From: Micromonospora sp. NBC_01813
GTDB lineage: Bacteria > Actinomycetota > Actinomycetes > Mycobacteriales > Micromonosporaceae
Assembly (NCBI RefSeq): GCF_035917335.1
Contig: NZ_CP109067.1
Location: 1,304,501 to 1,368,500, forward strand
DNA: 64,000 nucleotides
Direction of reading: 5' to 3'
A program made the translations under genes and the position numbers. Numbering within the stretch: position 1 is the stretch's first letter; every line of letters starts with the position of its first letter. Positions 33,224-42,270 of the stretch are shown in pieces. The notes under the pieces were generated by a model that searched no databases, was not told the DNA's origin, and worked only from the letters and a program-made list of their open reading frames with translations.

Positions 33224-34810
33224 ATGTCGTCGCTGGCGGCGGCCGGCCGGGAAGCCACTGTCGAACTACCGACTGTCGGCCCGGGTGGGGGTCGGCCGCC
33301 GGCCGGACCAGCCCAGCCGGCCGGCTTCGAGCCTGAGAACCACCTCGTACCGCGCCCCCGGTCTGCGGAGTCCGCCGCATCCGCACCAGAGGTCCCGGCA
33401 TCCGCCGACCGGTACGACCAACAGAACCACGCTGGTGCCACTGCGGTGCTTCCGTACGCAGGGTCGCGTACCTCCACTCGGACGCGCCCGCTCCGAGCCT
33501 GGATGATCGCTGCTCCGGTTGATGCCGCCGCTCTGCTGGCCCCGCTGCTGGCCTCCGACCAGTACTGGCGCGGCACTCTGGCGATGTCGGCCCTGACCGT
33601 GACGGTGTTCGCCTTCGGTGGGCTGTACCAGGCCCGCCGACACGTCAGCTTCCTCGACGAACTACCCGGTCTGTGTGGGCACTTGCTCGCAGCCGCCGGT
33701 GTCGTCGCGCTCATCGCCGGGCTGCGACACGACTCGGTGGAGTATGTGGCCGGCATGATGCGCGGAGTGGCAGTGTCCGCGGCGCTGCTGATTCTGGGCC
33801 GAGCCCTCACCCTGGCGGTGGTGCTGTTCGCTCGGCGCCGCCGGTGGGTCGAGCACAACGCGGTGGTCCTCGGCAGCGGGCCCGTCGCAGTCGAGCTGGC
33901 CCGGCTGATGCGCCGGTATCCCAGCTACGGCCTGCGGTTCGTCGGCTGTGTCGACTCGTCGGCGCGAATGCGGGAAGGCACGTCCCTACCGCTCGTCGGC
34001 ACCTTCGACGATCTCGGAAAGATCATCGATCTGGTGGACTGCGACGTACTCATCATCGCCGAGCCGGACTGTCATGAGCCCGACCTGATGGAGTTGCTGC
34101 GCCGACCGGAGTGCGCTAGTCGAGACCTTTGGGCGGTCGCCCGGCTGTGGGGCTCCCGGTCGCAGGGCCGGCAACCTGACCACATCGGCGCGATACCTCT
34201 GGTCCATGTGCGACACGTCAGCCTCACCGGCCCTCGGTGGGCACTCAAGCGTGCGTCGGACATGGTGTTCGCCTCAGTCGCGTTGTTGCTACTCAGTCCA
34301 GTTCTCGCCCTCTGCGCACTGGCCACCCTCGTCGACGGCGGTCGGGGCATCTTCTTCCGTCAGGAGCGGATCGGGCAGTATGGCCGCAGATTCGATGTCA
34401 TCAAGTTCCGCTCCATGCGACCCGACAACGATCAGGAGTCGAAGACCAACTGGTCGATCGCCAACGACCGGCGGGTCGGCCCGATCGGTCGATTCATGCG
34501 ACGTACCTCGTTGGATGAGCTACCTCAGTTGTGGAACATACTGCGGGGTGACATGACTGTGGTGGGCCCGCGTCCAGAGCGGCCGTATTTCGTGGAGCAG
34601 TTCTCAGCCGAGCATCCGGATTACGCCATGCGTCACCGTGTGCCGGTTGGCCTGACCGGTTTGGCGCAGGTCAGTGGGCTGCGGGGAGACACGCCCATTT
34701 CCGACCGGGCCCGGTTCGACAACTACTACATCGAGAATTGGTCGTTGTGGCTGGACGTGAAGGTGTTGTTGCGGACGGTGGCTGAGGTTTTTCGTGGCGG
34801 CGGGCGGTAG
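33224..34810 (+). CDS. Initiating exopolysaccharide sugar-phosphate transferase (polyprenyl glycosylphosphotransferase)
   Basis: A 528-residue membrane enzyme that loads the first sugar phosphate on undecaprenyl phosphate. A Pro-rich cytoplasmic tail (about 1-95) precedes four membrane helices (about 95-205). Next comes a Rossmann-like CoA-binding-type domain (AVVLGSGPVAVELARLM). After a fifth helix lies the bacterial sugar transferase domain (about 335-528): FFRQERIGQYGRRFDVIKFR, RRTSLDELPQLWNIL, MTVVGPRPERP and VGLTGLAQVSG. AGGAGAGG sits 7 bp before the ATG at 33224; a TTG two codons earlier is rejected. This is the committed step of the locus. It ends 65 bp from the convergent DUF1501 gene. 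Confidence 0.95.
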   Translation: MSSLAAAGREATVELPTVGPGGGRPPAGPAQPAGFEPENHLVPRPRSAESAASAPEVPASADRYDQQNHAGATAVLPYAGSRTSTRTRPLRAWMIAAPVDAAALLAPLLASDQYWRGTLAMSALTVTVFAFGGLYQARRHVSFLDELPGLCGHLLAAAGVVALIAGLRHDSVEYVAGMMRGVAVSAALLILGRALTLAVVLFARRRRWVEHNAVVLGSGPVAVELARLMRRYPSYGLRFVGCVDSSARMREGTSLPLVGTFDDLGKIIDLVDCDVLIIAEPDCHEPDLMELLRRPECASRDLWAVARLWGSRSQGRQPDHIGAIPLVHVRHVSLTGPRWALKRASDMVFASVALLLLSPVLALCALATLVDGGRGIFFRQERIGQYGRRFDVIKFRSMRPDNDQESKTNWSIANDRRVGPIGRFMRRTSLDELPQLWNILRGDMTVVGPRPERPYFVEQFSAEHPDYAMRHRVPVGLTGLAQVSGLRGDTPISDRARFDNYYIENWSLWLDVKVLLRTVAEVFRGGGR

Positions 34811-34875
34811 CTATCTGGCGTCGAGCCGACCGCCGTCGATCGGCGAGCGATGCGCTTGCGCGCAGCCGCAGTTGG

Positions 34876-36168
34876 TCAGTCTGTCGGATGGTCCACGCTG
34901 GCTGGTCCCCGCTCGGTGCGCAGCAGCGGCAACTCGACCGGCTCGTAACCATCCAGGTAGCGTGCTGGCTCGGCCTCCAGCACCCTGGCGAGCAGCGTGC
35001 CGAATATGTCCCGGAAATCGACCGTAGCCTTCAGATCGCCGTCGTCGAGGTCGGCCAGTGATGGTTGCTCGCCGAACCTGCCGCCGGCGACTGCGGGCCC
35101 GGCCACCAGCACCGGTCCTGCCGTGCCGTGGTCGGTGCCGTCGGAGGCGTTGGCACGGACCCGGCGACCGAACTCGCTGTAAACGACCACAGTGACCCGC
35201 TGGCCGGCTGGCGAAGCCGACATCGCCCGTACGAAGCCAGTCAACGCTCGGTCCAACTGCCCCAGCAGCAGCTCCTGGCCGACTCGTTCCTGCGCATGGG
35301 TGTCAAAGCCGCCGAGACTGACCGAATACATCCGCGTAGGCACGCCCAATGTGACGCAGCGCGCGACCAGACCCAGTTGGGTGCCTAGCGCTCCGCTGCC
35401 ACCGGTGCCCGTCGCCGATGCCGCAAGCGAGTCGAGGTCATCGTCGGCAGGGAAGGGATCGGCCAGTTCCTGTGCGGAACGGACCGTGCGTGCCATTTCG
35501 ATCAGATCGGCGTACGCTGCCGCAGCCCGCGCCCGCATCGGCGACTCCTGCGGGTGCGAGGCACCGAGCGCGGCCACCACCTGCGGGTCGATCCAGTCCG
35601 GCACCCGCAGCCCGCGATAGCTCACGCAGGCACCGATGCGACTTCGGCCTACCAACAGCGGCGGCAGGACCGGCTCGAAGCTGACCGCAGCCTCCACCGG
35701 CGCCTTGATACCGTCCAACCACCGTCCAATCCAACCAGAGTTGGCCGGGTTCGTCGGTGAACCGGTTTGCCAGATATCCATTGAACGGAAGTGGCTGCGG
35801 TCCGGTTTGGGATATCCCACCCCGGAGACGATGGCGAGTTGCCCGTCACCCCACAGCGTTCGTAGCCCGGTGAGTACTGGGTTGAGACCCAGCTCGGCAT
35901 CGATCGGCAGCACCGATTCGGGCTCGTAGCCCAACTCCGGGCGGGCCGAGTGGTATGCCGAATCGGCGTACGGGATCACCGTGTTCAGGCCGTCGTTGCC
36001 GCCGTAGAGAGTGACTACGACCAGAATATCTCGGGCAGTGGCGGCTGCTTCTGGGGCGGCGCTGGACAACAGGTCGGCCAGTGCGATGCCGCCGGCTCCA
36101 GCGGCCAATGCGGTCGCTCCGGTCACTCCGGACGCGATCAGGAACTTACGTCGGCTAAGCGCGTCCAT
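34876..36168 (-). CDS. DUF1501 protein with Tat signal
   Basis: A 430-residue exported protein of the DUF1501 family, related to sulfatase/alkaline-phosphatase-like folds; its reaction is not established. The N terminus has a twin-arginine signal (LSRRKFLIASGVTGATALAA). Typical family parts follow: VVVTLYGGNDGLNTVIPY, RSHFRSMDIWQTG, SLGGFDTHAQE, and VVVYSEFGRRVRANASDGTD then HGTAGPVLVAGP. It lies 2 bp after the stop of the DUF1800 gene, and the two families are known to occur as a pair. It is located on the strand opposite to the exopolysaccharide genes, between two of them. Confidence 0.92.
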   Translation of the reverse strand: MDALSRRKFLIASGVTGATALAAGAGGIALADLLSSAAPEAAATARDILVVVTLYGGNDGLNTVIPYADSAYHSARPELGYEPESVLPIDAELGLNPVLTGLRTLWGDGQLAIVSGVGYPKPDRSHFRSMDIWQTGSPTNPANSGWIGRWLDGIKAPVEAAVSFEPVLPPLLVGRSRIGACVSYRGLRVPDWIDPQVVAALGASHPQESPMRARAAAAYADLIEMARTVRSAQELADPFPADDDLDSLAASATGTGGSGALGTQLGLVARCVTLGVPTRMYSVSLGGFDTHAQERVGQELLLGQLDRALTGFVRAMSASPAGQRVTVVVYSEFGRRVRANASDGTDHGTAGPVLVAGPAVAGGRFGEQPSLADLDDGDLKATVDFRDIFGTLLARVLEAEPARYLDGYEPVELPLLRTERGPASVDHPTD

Positions 36169-36170
36169 CG

Positions 36171-37439
36171 TTAGGTCACCAGATATTCCGGACTGGCGAG
36201 TCCGATGGTCAGCAGCATCCGTTGGTTGCGAACACCGCGCAGCACGGCATACGTACGGTCGGTCCAACCATCGACACACAGGAGGTAGGCGACGTCGTCC
36301 GGGGTGAGTGGTCCGGGATCGGTGAGACTGACAATCTTGCCAGCCAGGCTCAGCCTGACCTGGGCGGCGGCCGAGGTGAGCCACGTCCCGCCAGCCGGCC
36401 AGCCGCCGACGCTGGGTGGGTTGAAGGGCCGCTGGCCCATCCCGCTGAGCCCGTTGAGGATCTCTGGCAGCATTTCGGTGGGGATGGCGGCGGGCCGTAC
36501 GCCGAGTTGACGCATACCTCCGACGAACCACTCGATCGGCTGCTTGACCATGCTGTCAGCGGTGCCGGCGAACGCCTCATCAGTGAACATCGCCCGCAGC
36601 ATCGCCATCGGGTCGGGGAACCCGGCGGCCATCCGCTCGCGGGTCGGTTCAGGTATCGGGTCGGTGGATGAGGCGTACCGGAACCACAGCCGGGAGGCGA
36701 TGAACCGAGCGCAGGCTGGCTGGCTAAGCAGCATGTCGACCAGCCCGAGTTCGGTGAACGCGCCGGTGACCCCGAGAATGGTCTTGTTTCCGGCATCGTG
36801 ACTGGGCGGGTGAAACACTGTCACCTGGCCCGCCAGGTCGATGCGCCAGCCCGTCAATGCCCGGCCGGCCTGCTTGACGTCAGCCTCGGTGTAGTGGCCG
36901 ATGCCGAGCAGGAACAGTTCGAACAGCTCCCGGGCGAGGTTCTCGTTGGGTGCTTCGCGGGTGTTGAGCTGACCGTCGAGCCAGTGCACCAGCGCTGGGT
37001 CCCGTACCATCCGCTGGGCAAGATCTCTGACGTCGCGGGCGGCCCGGATCGTGTGGTACTGGGCCAGCATCAGTTGTGGGCTCTTGACCTTGGCCACCGC
37101 GGTGGCCCAGTGTCCCTGCCAGAAGAAGGCCAGTTTTTCCACCGCCTGGTTACGTGCTGCTGCCATCCGGTCCAGCCACCACTGGCTAAGCCGCTCCAAG
37201 TCGATCTGGCGCTGTCGGTCGGCCTCGGCACGCTGGTCCCCGTTCGGCTCACGCAGGCGCGAATGAGGATCGGGACCCAGATCCGGGGCGGGCGCGCCTG
37301 CCGCACCGATGTCAGGATCGGTTGGCGCAAGCAGCGCGGCGAGGGTCGCCGGGTAGCCGGCCCGCTGGGCGGCAGCGAGCTCGGCTGCCGTCGGACCGAA
37401 ACCGGCCCGACGGAGCAGGAGCGCGACGTCGCCGGTCAT
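36171..37439 (-). CDS. DUF1800 family protein
   Basis: A 422-residue protein of the DUF1800 family, function not established. It begins with the typical LLRRAGFGPTAAELAAAQ. It contains WWLDRMAAARNQAVEKLAFFWQGHW, LDGQLNTREAPNENLARELF then ELFLLGIGHYTEADV, and ARALTGW-like RALTGWRIDL. No signal peptide is visible with this start. It is the upstream member of a pair with the Tat-exported DUF1501 gene, which may be its partner outside the cell. The ATG at 37439 lacks a clear ribosome-binding site. The 194-bp region to 37634 holds divergent promoters for this pair and the glycosyltransferases. Confidence 0.9.
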   Translation of the reverse strand: MTGDVALLLRRAGFGPTAAELAAAQRAGYPATLAALLAPTDPDIGAAGAPAPDLGPDPHSRLREPNGDQRAEADRQRQIDLERLSQWWLDRMAAARNQAVEKLAFFWQGHWATAVAKVKSPQLMLAQYHTIRAARDVRDLAQRMVRDPALVHWLDGQLNTREAPNENLARELFELFLLGIGHYTEADVKQAGRALTGWRIDLAGQVTVFHPPSHDAGNKTILGVTGAFTELGLVDMLLSQPACARFIASRLWFRYASSTDPIPEPTRERMAAGFPDPMAMLRAMFTDEAFAGTADSMVKQPIEWFVGGMRQLGVRPAAIPTEMLPEILNGLSGMGQRPFNPPSVGGWPAGGTWLTSAAAQVRLSLAGKIVSLTDPGPLTPDDVAYLLCVDGWTDRTYAVLRGVRNQRMLLTIGLASPEYLVT

Positions 37440-37633
37440 GGCGCAACACTATCGAATCCTCGCGATCGCGCCCAACCGTCCGTGATGGGCGCAGCGTCGA
37501 ATGGACGGGATCGGAGCCACCGTAGGACTGTCGGCTCCAAAGCTCCCGAGATCCACTGCGGAAACGTGGGTGGGGTAGCATCGCTCGCCGGCAGTCCAGG
37601 CAGCGTGCCAATCCGGCGGGAGACATACCAATC

Positions 37634-38722
37634 ATGACGATACTGGCGGACCGCTCGGTCGCGCTCGTCCACGAGTGGTTCGGCGCCACTGGCGGGTCCG
37701 AGCAGGTGTTCCGGCACATCGCCGATGTCGTTCCACACGCACGACGGTTCGTGCTCTGGAAGGACCCCGGCGTCACCGAGGTCGGCCTGCAGGAGTCCTG
37801 GCTGGCTCGCACACCGCTGCGGCACAGCAAGACCATCGCCCTACCAGTGATGCCCCTCGTCTGGCGGACTCTGAGCCGGGAACATTTCGACGTGGTTCTC
37901 TCCTCCAGCCACGCGTTCGCGCACACGGTCCGGCTCGGCCAGCCCGGACATACCCGCCACCTGAGCTACATCCATTCACCGGCCCGGTACGTATGGAGTC
38001 CCGACTTCGACGGCCGCGGTTCCGGACCGCTGCTGGCGATGCCACGGCGGGCACTGCAGACCGTCGACGTTCGGCTGAGCCGCCACGTCGACAGCTACGC
38101 CGCCAACTCTCGCGAGGTCCAGGCTCGGATCCGCCGGTTCTGGGACCGCGACTCGATTGTGATCCACCCGCCTGTCGACGTCGAGTACTTTGTCGCTGCC
38201 CCGTCGTCGGACACCGTTCAGTCCCGCGACTACCTGCTCGGCATTGGGCGGTGGATCCCCTACAAGAACTTCGACCTGATCATTTCGATCGCCGCTGCGG
38301 CCCGCATGCCGCTGATCATCGCTGGTTCGGGGCCTGAGGAGGACAACCTGCGCAAGCACGCCGATCGAATCGGTGCCGAGGTGACCTTCGAGGTACGTCC
38401 GGACCGCGACCGACTGCGCCAGCTCTACTGGGGAGCCCGCGCGCTGCTGTTCCCGGTGCACGAAGACTTTGGCATCATCCCGGTCGAGGCGCAGGCGTGT
38501 GGCACCCCGGTGCTCGGGCTACGCCGGGGCGGCCTTCTCGAAACCGTTGTCGACGGCGAAACCGGGTTCCTCATCGACTCCACCCGGGCAGAGGACTACG
38601 TTCCGCTGCTGCGCCGACTCGGCGAGCTTGATCCGGCCCAGATCCAGGCCCATGCCAAGATGTTCTCTGGCACCGAGTTCGCTGCCAAGCTCACCGCCTG
38701 GATGAACAATGAGTGTCCCTGA
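37634..38722 (+). CDS. GT4-family glycosyltransferase
   Basis: A 362-residue cytoplasmic glycosyltransferase of the GT-B fold, probably adding a hexose to the lipid-linked repeat unit. The N-terminal acceptor domain includes VALVHEWFGATGGSEQVF and LSYIHSPARYVW. The C-terminal nucleotide-sugar domain includes LGIGRWIPYKNFDLII, IIAGSGPEEDNLRK and DFGIIPVEAQACGTPVLGLR with the conserved E-x7-E region. It starts the second rightward block of the exopolysaccharide locus. Its stop overlaps the next gene by 14 bp, pointing to translational coupling through the whole block to 45155. Confidence 0.92.
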   Translation: MTILADRSVALVHEWFGATGGSEQVFRHIADVVPHARRFVLWKDPGVTEVGLQESWLARTPLRHSKTIALPVMPLVWRTLSREHFDVVLSSSHAFAHTVRLGQPGHTRHLSYIHSPARYVWSPDFDGRGSGPLLAMPRRALQTVDVRLSRHVDSYAANSREVQARIRRFWDRDSIVIHPPVDVEYFVAAPSSDTVQSRDYLLGIGRWIPYKNFDLIISIAAAARMPLIIAGSGPEEDNLRKHADRIGAEVTFEVRPDRDRLRQLYWGARALLFPVHEDFGIIPVEAQACGTPVLGLRRGGLLETVVDGETGFLIDSTRAEDYVPLLRRLGELDPAQIQAHAKMFSGTEFAAKLTAWMNNECP

Positions 38723-39893
38723 GCCGCTCGACACCCTACGGGTGCTACACGTCAGCCACACCGCCTATCCCGGCGGCGCGGAGCTCGCTCTCGTACGGCT
38801 GCTGGACCGGCCAACCGCGTGGCAGGCTTCGCTGTGTGCGCCCCTTTCCGGCGGTGCCTTCGACAAACTTGGCCACCAGGTTCGCGTCGACCGGAGCCTG
38901 CCCGGGCTACCTACCGGTGGTACTCGCAGCCGCAGCCCGCTACTGGCCGCCCGCTATCTGGCCGCCCTGCATGCGGGAGCCCGCCGGCTGCGCAACAGCC
39001 CGCTGCGTGCCGATGCTGACCTGTTGCACGCAAACACCGCAGCCGCGGCGATCATCTGCGCACTGGCCGATCCGCAGCGGACCACACCGCTCGTGGTGCA
39101 CCTGCGGGATCTGGTCAGCACAGACAGCCTCGGTCGGTTCGGGTACACCGCGTTGCGTGGCGCGCTACGCCGTGCAGACGGTGTCATCGCCAACTCGCAG
39201 TCCACCCTGCAGTCTGCCGACGGGCTCTACCCGGCCGGCGCACCGACTGCGGTACTGCAGAGCCCGATCGGGGTGGCGGTGCGCCGTACCGAGGCACGCC
39301 TACGGCCGGAAGCAAAGGTGATCGGCATGGTCGGTCGGCTGCAACATTGGAAAGGCCAGCACATTTTTCTCGAAGCGTTCGCGCGGTCGTTCGCCGGCAC
39401 ACAGGTACGTGCCCACATCGCTGGTGCACCACTGTTCAACGAGGTCGGATACGCCGACGAACTTCGCCGGCTTGCCCAGGACCGCGGCATCGCCGACCAG
39501 GTGACATTTCTCGGTCATGTCGACGACATCAACGGGTTCTTCGACAGCGTCGACATCGTCGTACACGCCTCTACCCGGGCCGAACCGCTTGGCCAGACCG
39601 TGATCCAGGCGTTGGCGCATGCCCTGCCCGTCGTGGCCACGTCCGGCGGCGGGCCAGGCGAGTGGATTCAACCCGGGGTCAACGGTGAGCTGGTCGAGCC
39701 GGGGGATCCTGAAGCCCTCGCACGGGTGCTGGGTACTCTGGTCAGCTCGGTCGACCGGCGGCATGCCCTTGCTGCCGGCGCGGCAGACACCCCCGGCATC
39801 GCCACCGACGACGAGTGCGTCCAGGCTCATGCCGAGTTCTTCGCGCAGGTACGTCGGATAGCGAGGCCGGCCACGGCAAGGCAGGACGGATGA
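38709..39893 (+). CDS. GT4-family glycosyltransferase
   Basis: A 394-residue GT-B enzyme. The N-terminal domain begins LRVLHVSHTAYPGGAELALV; the donor domain shows VIGMVGRLQHWKGQHIFLEA, VTFLGHVDDINGFFDSVDIV and EPLGQTVIQALAHALPVVAT then GGGPGEWI. It starts inside the preceding gene and its TGA overlaps the ATG of the next one (ATGA). Sugar donor and linkage cannot be told from sequence. It is a middle gene of the exopolysaccharide assembly block. Confidence 0.92.
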   Translation: MSVPEPLDTLRVLHVSHTAYPGGAELALVRLLDRPTAWQASLCAPLSGGAFDKLGHQVRVDRSLPGLPTGGTRSRSPLLAARYLAALHAGARRLRNSPLRADADLLHANTAAAAIICALADPQRTTPLVVHLRDLVSTDSLGRFGYTALRGALRRADGVIANSQSTLQSADGLYPAGAPTAVLQSPIGVAVRRTEARLRPEAKVIGMVGRLQHWKGQHIFLEAFARSFAGTQVRAHIAGAPLFNEVGYADELRRLAQDRGIADQVTFLGHVDDINGFFDSVDIVVHASTRAEPLGQTVIQALAHALPVVATSGGGPGEWIQPGVNGELVEPGDPEALARVLGTLVSSVDRRHALAAGAADTPGIATDDECVQAHAEFFAQVRRIARPATARQDG

Positions 39894-41083
39894 GCGCCGC
39901 CCGCGGGCCGCTGCGGGTGGCCTACGTACTTCTCGCTCCGCCGAGTTACAGCGAGACCTTCATCACCAGCGAGATCGCTGCGGTGCGGTCCGCTGGCGCC
40001 ACCGTCGAGGTGTTCGCTGCCCGCCGCTCTTCCGACCGGACCACCGATGCGTCCGGGCTGGCCGCCTCGGCGCTGCGTGCTCCGGTCCGGATGGTTCGGC
40101 ACACCCATCGCCTTGGTGTCTCCTACGGGCCCCGGGCGATGCTGGCTGCCAGCTACGCAGACCGGCTGCGTCCCGATGTGGCTGCGTTCGCGCCGGACAT
40201 CATCCATGCGCATTTCATCAATCTGCCGACTGCGGTAGCGACGTTGCTCGCCGCTGAACTGCGCCGGCCGGTCACCGCGATCGCACACGCAGCGGACTTC
40301 CTGCTGGACCGCAACCAGTTGGCACTGCGCCGCAGGCTGGCGCGACTGGACCACCTGTTCGTCATCTCGGCGGCTACGGCGCGACAGATCGGCTCGCGTG
40401 GAGTCGACATGTCGACCGTGCCGCACAGCGTGGTCCGGGCCGCCTTCGACGGCCAACTCCTCGACCCGCTGCCTCGGCGGGCCGAGCCGCCGTACCGGCT
40501 TGTCACTGTCGCCCGGCTGGTCGCCAAGAAGGGGATCGGTCTCTGCCTGGACGCGCTCGCCCAGCTCGCCGACGCAGGGCTGCCGGTACGCTATGACGTG
40601 TACGGCGATGGCCCGCTGAGGGGCGAGTTGACCGAGCATGCCGCCAGGCTGGGGTTGACCGGTATCGCCACCTTTCACGGGGCGGTTTCCCACGACGTGG
40701 CCACCGCGGCGTTGGCCGGGGCGGATCTCGCGGTGTTGGCCTGCAAGTCTGGGCCAGACGGTGACCTGGACGGTATTCCGGTGTTCCTGATGGAGGCGGG
40801 CAGTCGGGGCGTTCCGGTTGTCAGCACTCTGGTCTCCGGCATCCCTGAACTGGTCGGGGACGGCGCCGGCTGGCTGGTTCGGCCGGACGACCCGGTCGCC
40901 CTCGCCGGCGCGATCCGCGAGGCTGTCGAGGATCCCGCCGAAAGCGCCCGGCGGGTGAAGGCCCTGCGGGAGCGGATCGACAGCGAATTCTCTCCCGGGC
41001 TACAGGCGAAGCGGCTACTCGGCACCTGGTACGCGCTTGCCAGCCGGGCCGACCGACCGGAGGCTTCCGGCAGATGGGACTGA
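39890..41083 (+). CDS. GT4-family glycosyltransferase
   Basis: A 397-residue GT-B glycosyltransferase. The N-terminal part (LRVAYVLLAPPSYSETFITS, DIIHAHFINLP) and donor part (LVTVARLVAKKGIGLCLDAL, YDVYGDGPLRGEL, DLDGIPVFLMEAGSRGVPVV) resemble colanic-acid/exopolysaccharide GT4 enzymes of the WcaL/AmsK kind. The ATG at 39890 overlaps the preceding stop; an upstream in-frame start at 39815 would overlap the previous gene by 78 bp and is not needed. Its stop overlaps the next start by 10 bp. Confidence 0.92.
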   Translation: MSAARGPLRVAYVLLAPPSYSETFITSEIAAVRSAGATVEVFAARRSSDRTTDASGLAASALRAPVRMVRHTHRLGVSYGPRAMLAASYADRLRPDVAAFAPDIIHAHFINLPTAVATLLAAELRRPVTAIAHAADFLLDRNQLALRRRLARLDHLFVISAATARQIGSRGVDMSTVPHSVVRAAFDGQLLDPLPRRAEPPYRLVTVARLVAKKGIGLCLDALAQLADAGLPVRYDVYGDGPLRGELTEHAARLGLTGIATFHGAVSHDVATAALAGADLAVLACKSGPDGDLDGIPVFLMEAGSRGVPVVSTLVSGIPELVGDGAGWLVRPDDPVALAGAIREAVEDPAESARRVKALRERIDSEFSPGLQAKRLLGTWYALASRADRPEASGRWD

Positions 41084-42270
41084 CCGTAGTCTCGACGTAC
41101 TTCCCGTTGCCGACCGACCGTGGCGACCCGGTGCGGGTGCTCATGATCTTGCGGGCAATCGCCCTCACCCGGCCGTATACGCTGCGGGTGGTCCGCCGCC
41201 CGGACACCACGGACGCGCAGGTCGATGAGCTGCGTGCGTTGCTGCCCGGGGTACGGGTGTATGACTACCAGGCGACCCCCTACCGTTCGGACCGGCTCGG
41301 TCCGCTGGGCCGCTATCCGGAATCGTTCGCGGTCGGACTGCCGCCTTGGGTGCGCACCCGCTACAGCCGCGAGCTGCACGCGGACCTGTTCAGCGACACC
41401 GGATCGGGTATCGCTATCGGTGAGGCAGCCGCCGCCTATCTGCCCGGCACCCGGTTGCGCTGGCACTGGGACAAGGCGAACGTCCTGGCCGCCAGTAGTG
41501 AGCAGGACATCGCGGAGGCTCCCAACCCGGTACACCGCATGCGGGCCCGGTATCTGGCTGGCATCTCCACCCGCTTCGAGGAACGTAGCCTCGCCCACTG
41601 TGCGACGGTCTCGGTGACCAGCGAAGAGGAGGCGCACCGGCTGCACGGTCGACACGGCCGCGTCGCTGATTTCATCCTGGCCAGCTGTGTGCCATTGCCG
41701 GTTGACCACTTGCCCCGGCCCCAGCCAGGCCGGCTGGTGTGGCTCAGCAGTTTTGCCTACTTGCCCAACCTGCTCGGCTTGCGCCGGTTCCTGGACGAGG
41801 GGTGGGAGCGGTTGCACCGGGCCGGCTACCAACTGACCCTCATAGGTTCCGGTCTCACTGACCCCGTCCGCGACGAACTCGCGAGCCACCCCGGGGTGGA
41901 ACTGCTCGGTTTTGTCGACGACCTGCGTCCGGTGCTAGCCCTGGCCAGCGCGGCAGTGGTGCCAGTGTTCAGCGGAGCCGGGGTGAAACTCAAGACGCTG
42001 ACTCTGCTCGCCCACGGACTGCCGGTGTTCAGCACTCCGGTCGGGGCGGAGGGCGTGCCACCGAGCGAAGCGGTCAGCCGGGGTCAGACCCCAGCCGAGA
42101 TCGCCGATGCGATCCTGGGTACCAGTCCGATGCAGTTGCACCGGATGGCCACCGCTGCGGTCGACCTGGTCAGCCGGCAATTTTCCGCCCGGCAGTTTGA
42201 GATCCACCTGATCGAGTCCCTGCGCCGCACCGGTTATCTGAGGGTCGGCGCACTGGACGAAGGAGCTTGA
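41074..42270 (+). CDS. Glycosyltransferase, GT4-like
   Basis: A 398-residue glycosyltransferase. It opens with LTVVSTYFPLPTDRGDPVRV, then shows RWHWDKANVLAASSEQ in the middle. The C-terminal domain has RLVWLSSFAYLPNLLGLRRF, LIGSGLTDPVRDEL, VELLGFVDDLRPVLALAS and FSGAGVKLKTLTLLAHGLPV. This last pattern (G.G.K.K.LEA.A.G.P) is typical of the Glyco_trans_1_4 subgroup. It overlaps both neighbours, with the last base of its TGA being the first of the next ATG, so it belongs to a tightly coupled operon. Confidence 0.9.
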   Translation: MGLTVVSTYFPLPTDRGDPVRVLMILRAIALTRPYTLRVVRRPDTTDAQVDELRALLPGVRVYDYQATPYRSDRLGPLGRYPESFAVGLPPWVRTRYSRELHADLFSDTGSGIAIGEAAAAYLPGTRLRWHWDKANVLAASSEQDIAEAPNPVHRMRARYLAGISTRFEERSLAHCATVSVTSEEEAHRLHGRHGRVADFILASCVPLPVDHLPRPQPGRLVWLSSFAYLPNLLGLRRFLDEGWERLHRAGYQLTLIGSGLTDPVRDELASHPGVELLGFVDDLRPVLALASAAVVPVFSGAGVKLKTLTLLAHGLPVFSTPVGAEGVPPSEAVSRGQTPAEIADAILGTSPMQLHRMATAAVDLVSRQFSARQFEIHLIESLRRTGYLRVGALDEGA

